In this document: positions 20,857 to 33,700 of the stretch, in pieces | How positions within the stretch are numbered: position 1 is the stretch's first letter | How the letters are laid out: each line of letters starts with the position of its first letter | DNA from: Alitta virens | Lineage: Eukaryota; Annelida; Polychaeta; Phyllodocida; Nereididae | Length of the DNA stretch: 64,000 nucleotides | Assembly: GCA_932294295.1 (NCBI GenBank) | Contig: OW028581.1 | Span: forward strand, 17,969,162 to 18,033,161 | Direction: 5' to 3' | Translations under genes and position numbers: made by a program | The notes under the pieces: model-generated | What the model was told of the DNA's origin: nothing | Seen by the model: the letters and a program-made list of their open reading frames with translations, nothing else | The model's database searches: none

Positions 20857-22719
20857 GTTTATGGGTATGTAGGTCATTATTGCTGGGGGTAGCAATGACT
20901 GTTTCCCCATACCCATTGCCTGTATTTCCTATACAAGTTGAATTTTCCTTCGGTCCCCTCTTTGTTAATGGTCAGTTCAAATTACCTAACAATGCTGATA
21001 ACAAAGTACCCTAGAGTTGCATAAGGGCAATGTTCAGGTTTGCTGATAGGGTATATCTTTAGCACACAAAAACAGGCTTCAGCTGCTTTTTTCTCTCACC
21101 CTAATGACCCACCCAATTTATTAGGGCTGTAAGTCCCCTTATGTTTAAACCTTTACTTGAACCACTGAGTTTTGGAGAAGAGAAAAAAGGTGGAAAAATG
21201 GGCAGTGGGAAAACCCTGGAAATAACTTAGATCTATAGTTTTCCTATTATGAGAGGGATCTAACCAAAATGTTAGTTAAGTGCATTTTTTCTAGTGAACT
21301 TATGGGCTTTTACTCTAACAATCAAACCAAGTAGCCAAAACATTAGTAATTGAGTCTAAAGTTATACAGTCGGGAATTAACTAACGTTTTTACCCTCAGC
21401 AAAAACATTTGTCGAAGGTATTGTGGTTACTTATTTCCAGAGCAGTACTCCAACACTGTTGTATTTACCTTTGATGATTTGGTATTAATCTAGCCTACAG
21501 AACTGGGGAAAAAATTAAAAGAATCTTGTTTTACATTTCCGTAGCAGAACTCTGACCCCACTGCCTGCACCTACTGCACAGTCTGCACCTGTGCGCTTAA
21601 AGTTTTGTCGTAATATGTGTATGTAAAGTAGTGTTTTGGGTGTGGGGTTTTATGGCCATAAATAATATAGAATTATGGAAATTTACCATTGCATACATAG
21701 ACTACTATTTTATTGTTTGTATTTCAACGACATTGTAGCATTATTGTAGGTACACCAAGTTTCCCTCTTGCAATCAAATTATGTTTATTGGATGTGGATT
21801 GTCATAAGGAAGGTTTAGCATAATTAATTGGGAATTTAATCATGGAAAGTAAAAAAAAAAACCGGATGAATAATGTATTTGCTTTGTTTCTGATTAGCCT
21901 TATCCTGTAGTTATCAAACGTGACTTGCATAACTTCGGAAAGAAGCAGATATGGTGATTGTTCAAATGCAGTTGCATAAAGGACTAAAAATTTAGTAACT
22001 GACAATGGTTAATGGGATACTCAAATGCCCAGATTTCAGTTGGATGACATGCATTGTCTATGTAGGCCCTAATTCAGACAATGCTGGTGTCCATCCAAAC
22101 TTTTGGGTAAATCAAAAGATAGTTAGACATTGATCGTATTTATAAGCTAGCTACTAATATGCAATTGATCATTGTCTAAGGACAAACAAATATCTCGGCT
22201 AATTTTAAACAAAATGTTGGATATAGATAGTGTGTGGAGTGCTTAATTAGGCCTACGCAACTTCATGAAGACCAGAGACACAGTGCCAAATTCTGTCCCA
22301 ATTATGATTAGGTTTTGGCTAAATACTGCTTTTAGGCAGGGACGACTCAGCAGAGGCCTAGGCTGTAGGCTACAGAAATAATGTGGGCCGCATTTACTGT
22401 ATGCAATGAACGTAAATCAAAGTTGTATACATGTTATTTTTTAATAATTCTAAAAGTTGACAAGCAATGATGTGTGCAGTGAATCCTAAGCTCTACCCCC
22501 GCCAAACACTTCATTTGATAACCACAAAATTTAGATTGCTTTTCTTTAATGTGAAATAAAGCCATTATGAAATTTCACTGTGCCATAGGCTAATCATGAA
22601 ATTTCACTGTACATAATTATTATGCAACTTACCACCTCATCACATTTCCACTATATCCTGGACAGTTAGTGGAATAACTTGTTGAATAGTAAGATGGGGA
22701 TGGAATAGCATTAGTTGGG
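20857..22719. other. intergenic, nothing recognised
   Basis: There is no ORF with family resemblance, no tRNA-like element and no clear inverted repeat. The stretch is AT-rich and separates GPx copy B from the transposon. Confidence 0.5.
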
Positions 22720-22721
22720 TA

Positions 22722-25700
22722 GGAGCGGGGGGTCCTGGTGCACCCCCCGGAAATAAACTTTTCGTTGGTGGTACTAGATGGCAAAAATTGTGTAGAAAAT
22801 GATAAGCCTTGTTAAAAAGACGAAAAAATGTCCCACGTATGTTTTATATGCAAATTAGTGTGGCCATTATGGAAAAATCTTATTTTCGCAATATCTCAGC
22901 AAGTATGGCACTTAGGTTCAAAATTAAAGTGTCTACACCCATGTTTTGAGGGTCAAAGAATACAATAGGACTATTGCAAAAGTTATAAAGTTTATTCTTT
23001 TAATAGTAAAGCCATATTTATATATACCTCCCATATTACACTGATATTACTCGTTAAAAGTGATATTTTACTTAATTAATACCTTTTTTTTTCAAGTAGG
23101 TGACAATGTGCATATGGTCATATTGATAATAAACTTCAGAACAAGCCCCATGTACATGTATACTCCATATAGCATCTTTAAAAGATCATGGCCAATTTAC
23201 AAACTTTGCTAATGTCAAAGGATCAGCTGAAGAAAAACTACAGCAGCTTATTGATATTAGGAATTGGCGTCTTCAACAAGCACAAGACTCTCCTTATCGT
23301 ATGCAATCAGTATGTGACCTTATCCCTGAGACTCTTCCTGAAAATTTGGAAAGTAGTGGATACCATCGACAGTGTTACCAGCGTTTCACAGCTAACTTGC
23401 ATCTGTTAGAAGATGATACTTTTTCAGCTTCAGTTTCACACAGGCATCACTCACCCAGGAAACAATCTTCAGCTTTCTCTACAGGGCCTATTTCCCCACC
23501 TGAATGTATTTTTTTGCGGGAAAATTGAAATCAAGGATGCCAACAGAAAAACAGAGCGACCTGAGCTATTTTCTTCATTTAAGAACAAGCCAAATGGATG
23601 GGAGCAAATTGAATTGCGGGCTGAGAAAATGGGGCTTCATGAACTTCATCGACAGGTGAAAAATAAAGATCTCTTTGCTTGTGAAGCCAAACACCATCCT
23701 TCATGTTTTAAATCTTTCCGCACGGCTTATGCAAACTATGAGCGAAGCATTCAGAGGACTCAGTTGCATCAAGACACTGAACAAGCTCGTTTATTAGCTG
23801 CTCATGAAAAGGCATTTACTGAAGTTGTTGCCTACATTAAATCCCATGTTGTTGAAAATAATCAGGTTGTAAAACTGTCAGCGTTGCGCTTGATGTACAT
23901 TGAACAACTGGCAAGAAATGGCTATGAAAACGAGAACTATCAGTCTGAGAAACTTCTTCGTCGTATGGAGCAGGACCCATTGAAAGAACTAGTCCAATTT
24001 GTGAAAGTTGATCAGGGAAAGGCTAATGCTTTTCCATTCTGGCTTGTATGTAGCATTGAGATAACAGTCACAGAGGCTCTGGGCAGGGCTACCTGCTAGG
24101 AAGCACTGACAGATATCAAGAAGTTGCAAACCTGCTTCGTTGCAGCATGCTGGAAGCATTCAAAAATGAATCAGCCGATGATATGTTATTACATGCTGAA
24201 GATATTCTCCCTGCAGACCTTATTAGGTTTCTTGGCATGCTCCTGACAGGAAAAGAAAATCTGGAACTGAACATGAAAATGAAGAGACTGATATTTTCCA
24301 TTGGGCAAGACATTTGCCATGCAGTTTCAGAAGGGAAATGGAAATTACCAAAGCAAATTTTGCTTTGCATGACAGTGAGACATTTGTTTCGCAGTAAGCT
24401 GCTCACAAAGATACTGCACAGGCTTGGTCACTCTGAGAGCTATGATTTTGGATTGGAGTTGGAAACTGGGCTGGCTAAAGCTTTGGATGAAGCTTCATCC
24501 TTTCTGACACCACAGATCATAACTGGGGAAGGAAATTTGGTGTTCCATTGTGAGTGGGACAATTTAAATAAAATCACAACCAATGTACATGGAAATAACA
24601 TTGTAAACAGTGCTGGGGGAATCATGGTGCAAGAGTTGAAAGCAGGATTTGAAAGTTCCAATGACCGGAAACTGCCAATGTTCCTAAGACAAAGCAACGT
24701 AGTCTACAAGTTGAAACTCCTGAAACATTAACACCATTACACTTTAATCGTGTAGGACCAAACTTTCCAGAGGGATCCTCCTTCACTCCGCCAGATGAAA
24801 ATGACCAAGCATTTGAGCAGAATATGACAGTCTACTACATTTGGTTTTTCAGTAGATATATTGGCAGTAATGGTAAACAGCCTGTACCTGGTCTCGGAGG
24901 ATTCACTTCAGCAACAGGGATTCCACCACAGAGAAAGTCAACAGCCAATCACTGAGAATGCAGTAGTTTATGAACTATTGAAAAGATCTGAAGCAGCAAC
25001 CTCGGAAGTGGGACAGAAATTTGTGTTGAACACCTTTGACTTGGCAAATGATGACAATAAGAAGCAGCTTTGTCAACTGATGTTGGAAGTGTGGAGTGGT
25101 CGAACCGCAGCTTCGCGACTAGAGAAAACAAAATTGGCCATGTTGATTGTAGAAGGCAGAGCACATCAGTTCACTTCAGCTTAATTCATAATTTCTAATT
25201 TTTACTGATTAAAATGTTTTCATAATCAGCACATTTTCAATTAGTTAAACATTTGGCCATTTCAGGTTGATGTGCATGACATTCATGAGATCTACAGCAA
25301 CCAAGAGGAGACTGACACTAGAGTTATCCTGTATCTCCATTATGCTGCTGCTATTGGATACAAGAATGCAGTAGTCAGGACCCCTGATACAGACATCTTC
25401 GTGATCCTTCTTTACCACGCTCACAAGATTAAGCTGAATGTGTTTCTGGACACAGGTTCTGGACGGCATAGAAAACTGTTGAACATCTTCGAGTTGGCAG
25501 AGAATTTGGGTGAAGACTACTGTGCCACCCTTCTTGGGTTCTATGTCTTCAGTGGAGAAAACTGTACTAGTGCATTTAAAGGAAAAGGCAAGGTGATGCC
25601 CCTGAAGAAAACTGGAGAAAAATCCAAGGTTCCACAAAGCATTTCGTGAACTAGGCGATTGCTGGAATGTCCAACCTCAACTGCAGAGACAGTTGGAACA

Positions 25701-26726
25701 ATTAGTCTGTTTGATGTATGGACAAAGTCGTGAATCATCTACTGATGTTGCTCGAGTCAAGTTGCTTCATAAAATGGTGGGTGAAGATGAAAACCTCACG
25801 CCCAAGTCTAAAGTTGATCTGGCCCGCCTTCCTCCATGTCATTCCGCCCTAATGCCTCACATCCAACGCGTCAACCACCGTGTGGCCTTGTACAAGAAGG
25901 CTAACCTTCCCATTATTGAGAAGCCAAAACCCATTGATGGACAAGGATGGTTCATGAATGGGAGAGGGGTACTTGAACCTATTTGGTCTTCCAGTCCAAT
26001 ACTTCCAACTTCACTGGTTGACCTTTTGGACAAGGATAGGGAAGATGCACAAGAAGATGAGGAGGAGACAGATGAAGAAATTGATGTTGATGATTTCTTG
26101 GATAGTGATGATGAGTGACTTGTTTGCTGAGTTTGTTACACTGTGTATTAGTAGATTAAATTAGACATCTTTAATTGTTATTAATGTTACAGATTAGTTT
26201 TTTCTTCTTGCCTTGTCAGTATTGTAATCGTCTTTGTTGAATCATTTTGAACATTCACTTTGTGCATTTGAGGAAATTATTGTCTGTGTAATAGTATGTC
26301 AATTATAATTTTATATGTCTGAAAGACTTAATTTTACACATACCACACATGTGTCAAAGTCAGAAGTCAAATAAATTTTCTTCGAAATTGTGCCTACAAA
26401 ATGGATACATATTTTCGCATTAAAATTCTGTGATAAAAGCTCTTTTAGTTCTTATTTTTACCAGGATGCATTTGATAACATTAAAAATTGTATAAATGTA
26501 TTCTGTGACCCTCAAAACATGGGAGTAGACACCTTATTTTTTAACCTACGTGCCATACTTGCTGAGATATTGCGAAAATAAGATTTTTCCATAATGGCGT
26601 CACTAATTTGCATATAAAACATACGTGGGACATTTTTTCGACTTTTTAATTTCTACACAATTTTTGCCATCTAGTACCACCAACGAAAAGTTTATTTCCG
26701 GGGGGTGCACCAGGACCCCCCACTCC
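22722..26726 (+). mobile_element. 4.0 kb DNA transposon with long terminal inverted repeats
   Basis: The ends are inverted repeats of about 230-245 bp: left 22722 to about 22,965, right about 26,498 to 26726. They start GGAG(C/T)GGGGGGTCCTGGTG and carry GGGGGG...CCCCCC hairpins. They match almost throughout, with one 13 bp length difference near 22,800. Both ends are flanked by TA (22720-22721 and 26727-26728), which suggests a TA target duplication, though TA could also be part of the repeat. The interior holds one decayed transposase-like gene on the + strand. The superfamily is not assigned. Confidence 0.85.
23151..26118 (+). pseudogene. transposase-like gene, multiply frameshifted
   Basis: Open segments in two frames chain into one protein-like sequence. 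An N-terminal part (23151-23528) includes GYHRQCYQRFTANL. A middle part (23520-24090) includes WEQIELRAEKMGLHELHRQV. Then come 24090-24710, about 24,690-24,955, 24,940-25,184, 25,262-25,615 and 25,615-26,118. The late part carries the acidic motifs EETDTRVILYLHYA and VRTPDTDIFVILLYHAH, then GKGKVMPLKK and an acidic tail ending DDFLDSDDE. Similar proteins are common and uncharacterised in cnidarian and marine invertebrate genomes, to my recollection. At least five frame changes are visible: a 7-T run near 23,506, near 24,085, near 24,690, near 24,930 and near 25,612. This copy is therefore inactive unless some are introns. A possible 3' splice site (TTTCAG) lies at 25,264. Confidence 0.7.
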
Positions 26727-27211
26727 TACTAGACTACATATAAAATATTTATATTGCTTCTATTTTATATACTTGATAAAAATATGTAAAATATCTCCTG
26801 ACAACGAAATTTCGAAACAATTAATTTAATTGTTTAAACGGTATAATTACGCCACTTTTAATGTATTTTGGTACCCTTTTGTGGAAATAAGTAGATAATT
26901 CTATAGTATTTCCAATCTCAGTTTTGGACTAAGAAGTGAAACAACAATTGTGGACATCATAATGGAGTGATGTGAATGATCAATAACAATAATACCTGAT
27001 CTAACTCATCATGCATAAACATTTTTTCACATAGAATTCTAAAAAAATTTCACATAGAATTCTAAACGTTTTTCAGAATTCTAAAAGTTTTCTTTCAAAA
27101 CAAGCTTTGTTTATAATAAGACCTAATTGTATTGAAACTAAATAAACTAGATTTTAGTTACATGACATTTGCTACACTTCGTAGCAAACTGGGGTCTGAT
27201 TCAATGCGCCC
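26727..27211. other. AT-rich gap with a short tandem repeat
   Basis: CACATAGAATTCTAAA recurs at about 27,028 and 27,051 with a further partial copy near 27,074. I see no exon or promoter. Confidence 0.5.
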
Positions 27212-27329
27212 CAGGGGCGGATCCAGGGAGGGGGGCGTGCGCCCCCTTTTATGAAAAAAAAGTAGAAAAGGTAAAAAAAGCATATCAATACGCCCCCCCC
27301 CCTTTCACCAATTTCTGCATCCGCCCCTG
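27212..27329. mobile_element. 118 bp foldback element (MITE)
   Basis: It starts CAGGGGCGGATCCAG and ends CTGCATCCGCCCCTG, so the terminal 13-15 bp are inverted repeats with one or two mismatches. Subterminal G and C tracts extend the pairing. CAGGGGCGGA termini recall hAT-type elements, but I cannot find a clean 8 bp target duplication. The degenerate end at 355-419 and the CAGGGGCGGATTCAG at 2560 look related. Confidence 0.6.
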
Positions 27330-27499
27330 TGCCCACAGTTCTGGGCTCTAGGCTTCAGCCTACCCAGCCTAATGGGTAAACCGTCCCTGCTTATCTCATA
27401 TTTTGGTTCACTTCTAAAGCTGAGCTAACTTAACTTTTTTAAATGCGTGCCTTTAACACAAGAGGACAGCACGCGGCAGATCGAGGAGCCATGGAAGAG

Positions 27500-27788
27500 G
27501 AACGCTGATTGGTCAATGTTGGTCGGTCCTATTTGTCCATTTAGCCCATTAAAAGGGCAATTTTAGAAAGTTGGGAACTTACAGTACTATAATGTTGCCT
27601 AACTAGCTGTGAACATACCTTTATTTATATGAAAGTTGTGATTTTACCTGAGAATAGCAATTTGAGTGACAGCCAATCAGAGGCGTCCTTACATTAAAAC
27701 CACCTTCACCTTGGCGGATTTATTTTTGTTCGACTGCCATTTTGAATCAAGTGCGAAGGATACCGCCTTATCCAGGAATTAATTTAAG
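27500..27788 (+). promoter_or_regulatory. candidate promoter and non-coding first exon
   Basis: CCAAT boxes lie at 27508-27512 (reverse, ATTGG) and 27673-27677 (AGCCAATCAG, a near-ideal NF-Y site). About 60 bp further, GCCATTTTG at 27736-27744 is a YY1-type start-site motif like the one in the DCAF5 promoter. A possible 5' splice donor (TTTAAG|GTTAGT) follows at 27788/27789, and the presumed exon has no ATG. Together these suggest the 5' end of a + strand gene whose coding exons lie beyond the window. This is inference from motifs only. Confidence 0.35.
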
Positions 27789-30700
27789 GTTAGTGGCTTT
27801 ATTTTGAGTGAACAGTTCACAATGGTGGTACTGTTTATTATGTGATGTGTTCTGCTGTGGAATGTGTGACTTGAGATGTGTTACAAGGTGGTGTCTTGCG
27901 GTAAATAGGACCAGAAATGGAAAGAGGTGTGACTGATGCATGATGACGGTCTTGCGAACTGTCACACTGAGACGGTCTGCCACTGAGCACTGGGAATGCA
28001 CATGATAAGGGGGTGGTGTGGGGTGCTAATTTGCAAGGAATTGTGAAATTTCAATAATGATAAAAAGCCATCAGGTCTAAAGAGTGTGACATCTGTAGAG
28101 CTCTTGTTGAAGTCACCAGTGGCAGTGACAAAACTTGTCGAAAACGGTAAAGACTTGTGCAAGTTGTGAGAAGTTTTGTCTTTTGAAGATTTTATTTTTA
28201 ACTCTAAAATTTTGCAATTTTGGGTTTCTACACAATTCAGTGTTCCTACTTTTGATAAGCTACCATCATTACTAAGTGCTCTTGACATACTAAGTTATTC
28301 TTAAGAATAATACTCAATAATCAAGTTGTCAAACAGGTTTGGAAATGTCACTAATTGAACACAATTTGAGGTACATTTTTTGTAACCAGAACCTCATGCT
28401 GTGCAGTGTGGGGTAGCTGTAGTATACAGCTGCTAAGGAGGAGAGAAAAAAGTACATTGATGTTTTTGTTGTCAGTTATGACTCAGATGTGTGGGTTTCT
28501 GCCCATCAGTTTAACAAAAATCTGACTTTCTAAATTTAATACATGTCATGTGTAGCAGTGCTGAAGAAAATTATTACATGTGACTTAGCATCTCATTCAC
28601 TTAAATTTTTATTGATTATGCATTTTAAAAATATATAGCAGCCAAGCTGCTATTCCTAAATTAATACTGACAGGCTGTACTGATCAGCATATATATTTGA
28701 TCAATCTCAGTACCGTCTTCAGATAGTTCAATGTTCTTTGCGAAAAGTAAACATTTAATGTGGACTATTTCAAATGTATAACAATGCTTCTGATTGATTA
28801 ATTGAGACACAGCTGTCACATTTTGTATGGATGATACAAGTTTTCAGGTAAATTAGAATTGCTTGTCACATATGGGGGAGAAACAACCCAGGCAATCTGT
28901 CAACACTAAATGTGCCATGTGTCTGGTCCCTATTTAGTGAAGCTTCCAGTTTCCTGCTCTTACTCATGAAATTTGTGTCATTTAGGTCACTAGTTGGTGA
29001 AATTAAAGCTTTTAAAACATGTGTGATGTGAATTTGAAGCGAAATGTACTTTTCTGTGCCCCTTTGTGAAGTGGAACTGGTGTAGTGGGGCACTTTTAAG
29101 TTTTGTAAAATTCAGCAGCTGAAATACACGATCAGACAATCAGTAAATTTATGATCTGATAGTTGTTTATTGGTTGATTGATCAATCGATTGTTTGTTGG
29201 ATAATTATTTTATACTATTTGAATGCTTTATTAAATCAAAAATGGGACATCTTCAATTTTGACAACTTGTTGACAGTTTAACTTGACAGTTTAACTTGTG
29301 AAAAGTGAGATCATCTTGTTGTTGATTAGTAGATGTCATTATCATATATATATATATGATTATGATTAATAAATGGCATCATTTTTGTTCTTCCTTTTTT
29401 TTAAGTAAAAAAAAAAAAAAATCATAGTTGATCATATACAGCTGAAATACATCGGCACTGTATTGCTCATTTACCAAGTTTATGCCCTTTAAATCTGTTA
29501 AGTTTGTGATTAGAGCCAGTGAAGTGCAATTTGTTATGCATTTGTTTTTTGTCATTATTGTGGTGTTTCCATCATTTAGCTATCAATGGCTTTGGTTTGT
29601 GGTGTCAAAATTAAGCGGTTCACGTGTTGAATGTTATTTTAATGAGACTAGCACCAGTTGCATAGGACTTCAAAGACCTTTGATTAGCTGCGACCCTGGA
29701 ATTTTGTCTCCATTTTTACGACCTGAATCATGCTATACATGTACATCTATAGACATGTTTTTATTTGGCGGGTATCGACCACAGTTTGTTTTATTTCTGT
29801 CTCACATTATTGATAAAATGATGAGAATATTGTTTTTTCCTTGATGATACCAGTGGTGACTGTTTTTAGTGTTGAACAAAATGTTGAAGAGAACTCAAAA
29901 TCGTTTATTTCTGATCACTTATATCAGCTGTCAACTACACTTCATAATTAAACTACTTAAATTTTACAAGACAATTTATTCATTATATTATCTGATTTGG
30001 GGGGGGGGGGAAGCACAATTAGCCCTGAGAAGATGTATGTATGTATACATGTACAATATGTAATATTGTAATCATGTTTTATACATTGATATATATGATG
30101 GCTAATAATGGCTATATTTGGTTAGCCTATTATGTAATGTTACAAAATGTTTGCTGCAATACCTAATGATATCACCATGATCACATGAGGTTGTATCTCT
30201 GATAATAATCATATTATGATACCTAGAGCGTAGATTTATCAGTTCGTTTTATGGTAGCTGTCTAATCTCTGTTCACCGTTCAGTTTTATTTGCCTACTTA
30301 GCCTGCCCTTTAAGGTGAAACGGCTTAGCAAATATATCAAGGGAGTTTATGAAAAGTCAAATATTAATCTTTGATTTGAGCAGGATGGATACAAAATGTA
30401 ATTAGGTGTGATGATTTGGCCAGCAGTGAGTGTGTTAAAATATGACCAAACTACTTTCCTGAGTTCCTCATGTGAAGTTTATATATAAATTGGCTTTTTT
30501 TGCTAGTTATATGAGTAAACTTGTACTGCATATCGTGTCTTTCTCATTCTGATCAAGCTGAATTTTGTTTAATTTTTTTGGGTATGAACTGTAGTTACCT
30601 TTCATTAATGTGTCCTCAGAAGCTTCGATCAGTACGTACTGACTCTCTAGCTTGTAAAGTACAAGGCTCTAAATGAACATATATATGTGATGAATCAATG

Positions 30701-33700
30701 GATAGACTGAGAGTAAAATATTGCTAGATAAACTGGTAAAACGTTGTGAATGAAATGTGAAGCTTCACCAGATGTGCACTATTTTAAGGTTCGGTGATTT
30801 ATTGGTTATCGATATCAATGTGATCTACCTTTAAAGGGCTTATTCTATTGAATGAACCCAATACCCTAAACTGGTTTCTGTGATCTGTGTTCAGTTGATC
30901 GAATTGTCATTTAAATCTAGATTCTGAGAAGTTGGCGAACTGGAAAAACAAAAAGGGGCTAGATTGATTTACGGTATTCAAGTTACAGTGATATCCAGAA
31001 ATGTTTCTGTGATATGCAGCAGTGAATTCAGGCATGCAGTGTTATGCACATTGTTTTAATACATGTATGAAAATGATGAATGATAACTTTTCAGCTTTGG
31101 CTTGAACTTATAAAATAACATTATTCAACTCTGTAATGGTTTGTACTACATACTAGCATCTCATCTTTATGAATGAATGAAACCGCCATGTTGTGGTCAC
31201 AAAAGACCCATAATGTCTACTTCTGGTTTCTTGTCATGTTGCCACTTGGTTTCAGATGTTCATGGTGTTGGCAATGGTACAATGAATGTATTGAGTGTTG
31301 AGACAATAAATTAATGTTTAGGCTATCTAGTGGCAATACCCTGCTTTGCAGCAGCGCTGTATTGATCAGCTGCCACCAGGTTAATAGGCAGTCTTCGTGA
31401 CAGTATAATTCTTGGTTTGAGCATGCCATGGAGACTAATGCGTGCTGTTTGCAAGAAAAATACGCAGAATTTGAGCGGACTGTCAATAAGTCAGCAGTCT
31501 GTCAGACCTCTGCTTCCGTATTGATCGCAGTCAGAGAATTTCCTCATCCCATTTCATCGCAAACCGTTGAAACGGTGGCTTTGTTGCAGTCTTGCGCATG
31601 GCTTTTTGCATGTTGCAGGGCAGTTAGGCGCTTTAAAGCGAAGTTCTAGTCTTGTGAAATGCATCCGGAGCCCTGCTGGAGTGGTGAAGTAGGTTGGAAA
31701 ATTGGAGGTGTGAGGTAATTTCGAGTGAATTTTTTGACATGCAATGACCAATTATCACAGGGCGCAGTACTGGCAGTTCTTTAGACTTAATGAACCATTT
31801 CCTGCTTATGGCCTTTAACAATGTGCAGGCCTCATAAAGTCAAAAAATCTGTAGCTAGTAGTAAGTTACTAACAGACTGTTACAGTACACCAATGTATAG
31901 AATATAGTTTCAAATTCAATATCTTCGTTAATCGTTATACATTGTTATATATATACTAACAACCAGGAAGGTTATAAGATATAAATAATATCATCATTAA
32001 ATGTATGCTTGTCGTGAGATCAGGTGATAAGTGCATTCTTCCAATTTTGTGATATTCACTAGTCCTACGTTCTTGTTTTGGAACTCAAATGACATTTTGT
32101 TGACTGTATATGAGTGTCTTAAACGTCTGTTTTGAAATGTTATCATCTACATGTATGCATTTTTATTACATTTAGGATGATACTGGGCGTATATTTTGGA
32201 ATGTGGTATGATTTAGCAAAGGATTCAGGACATTTTAGTCGGCTGAAGAGTTTACACTTCAAACTTTTTGCCAAGTTTATGGCTCATTTCAAGTGCTAAG
32301 TGACTAATAAGTCTTGTTACTTAATGCAAAAAGTTATTTTTTGTTCGAATGTCACACCCCAAATACGTTGCCAAAAATTTTTGTAGCAATGGTTGCACAT
32401 ATTGGGCAACCGCACATGACTTGTCGGTCACTGCATGTTACCTCAAAAATGCTCCTTGGTAAATTGTGAATGGAATTTAACAGAGCATAACGAGAGAGAA
32501 AGTCTGTGTGCATGAAACATTGAATGTATACAGGACTCTCTGCTGCTAAATTTTTATGGCACAGAAAAGTTCTTGTAGTATTTGCCGAACTCCTTAAAAC
32601 CGTTCAAAGACAACATGTCTCTATCTCAGCAGTGATTTATATGCTACTATCCTGAATGTCAAGCTTTGTAGATTCAAGCAAAGCTTTCGATCATCATTTA
32701 TGTGTGATGTTGAGACCGCTCGGTATCATTCAATATGGTCATCAAATGATCAGATGGTAGATAAAGATGATAGTTATGTTTGATTGTCAATAAGTATGCC
32801 ATAGTACGTAGGTAATGTACATTGAGTACATTGCGGTGGTCTAGCATATGGCTATAAGGTCAGGATATGAATATTGACCAAGTCAAGGTCATAAGGGTCA
32901 TCTGAGATGGTCTAGGTCATCAGACAGGTTATATGATACATGGTCTCCCGAGTATGGGAACTGCACACTGCTGCAGGCAGGACTGGTCCAGTTATGCATG
33001 GTGAACATGAGGAAATGCCCTGCTATGTTAACTGGTCTTTAGCTATGCCTATGACCAGTTATGACTCTATAATTAGTTTACAGATGGCCTGTGTCATGCT
33101 TTGGACTGTGTATACATGTAAGAAAGAAAGGAATCTTGTTAAATCATTTGTGAATACATGAAATACCATGTCATCTTGACTGTTTTCTAGAGCTCCATCC
33201 AAGACCACTGATCAACCCTTGTGAATGGCAAGAATTTAACTGAGAGGGTTGCACTATATATGCTAACCATAGTGTTGTGTACATTACGGATGACTGTGTG
33301 TGATTAGCATGCCTAAACCTTGGGAGTCTTGGCACTTTTAAGTGTGAAAAACTCTGCGCTGTAAAAGAAATGAAGCATTTGATATTAGAAAAGCATTTGA
33401 TTCGGTTAACCGCTTTTCGAGTTAATTTATTTGGCCATAACTCACACCTGTGACCTGTCTCAGTTGCCTATGACTCACTCTTTGCTTCTGTCGCCAATCT
33501 ACTTCATTGCTCAATTCAGCCAATTTTTGCCATTCGAAAAAGTTGAATCTTTTTCAGTCTATTTTGAGATGGGGTTCACTCTTGTGTAAATTTCCGTATT
33601 GCACAGGAGAGCTGCGAGCAAATAGTTAGTCCTTTTTTGGCCATCCTTTGAAGTGAACATTTTGAATAAGAAGAAAAACAGGTTGTGGATGTGTTGAACT

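Noticed and set aside
29482..29844. 120-codon open frame with hydrophobic stretches
   Set aside because: The hydrophobicity follows from T-rich codons. There is no promoter, motif or splice context.
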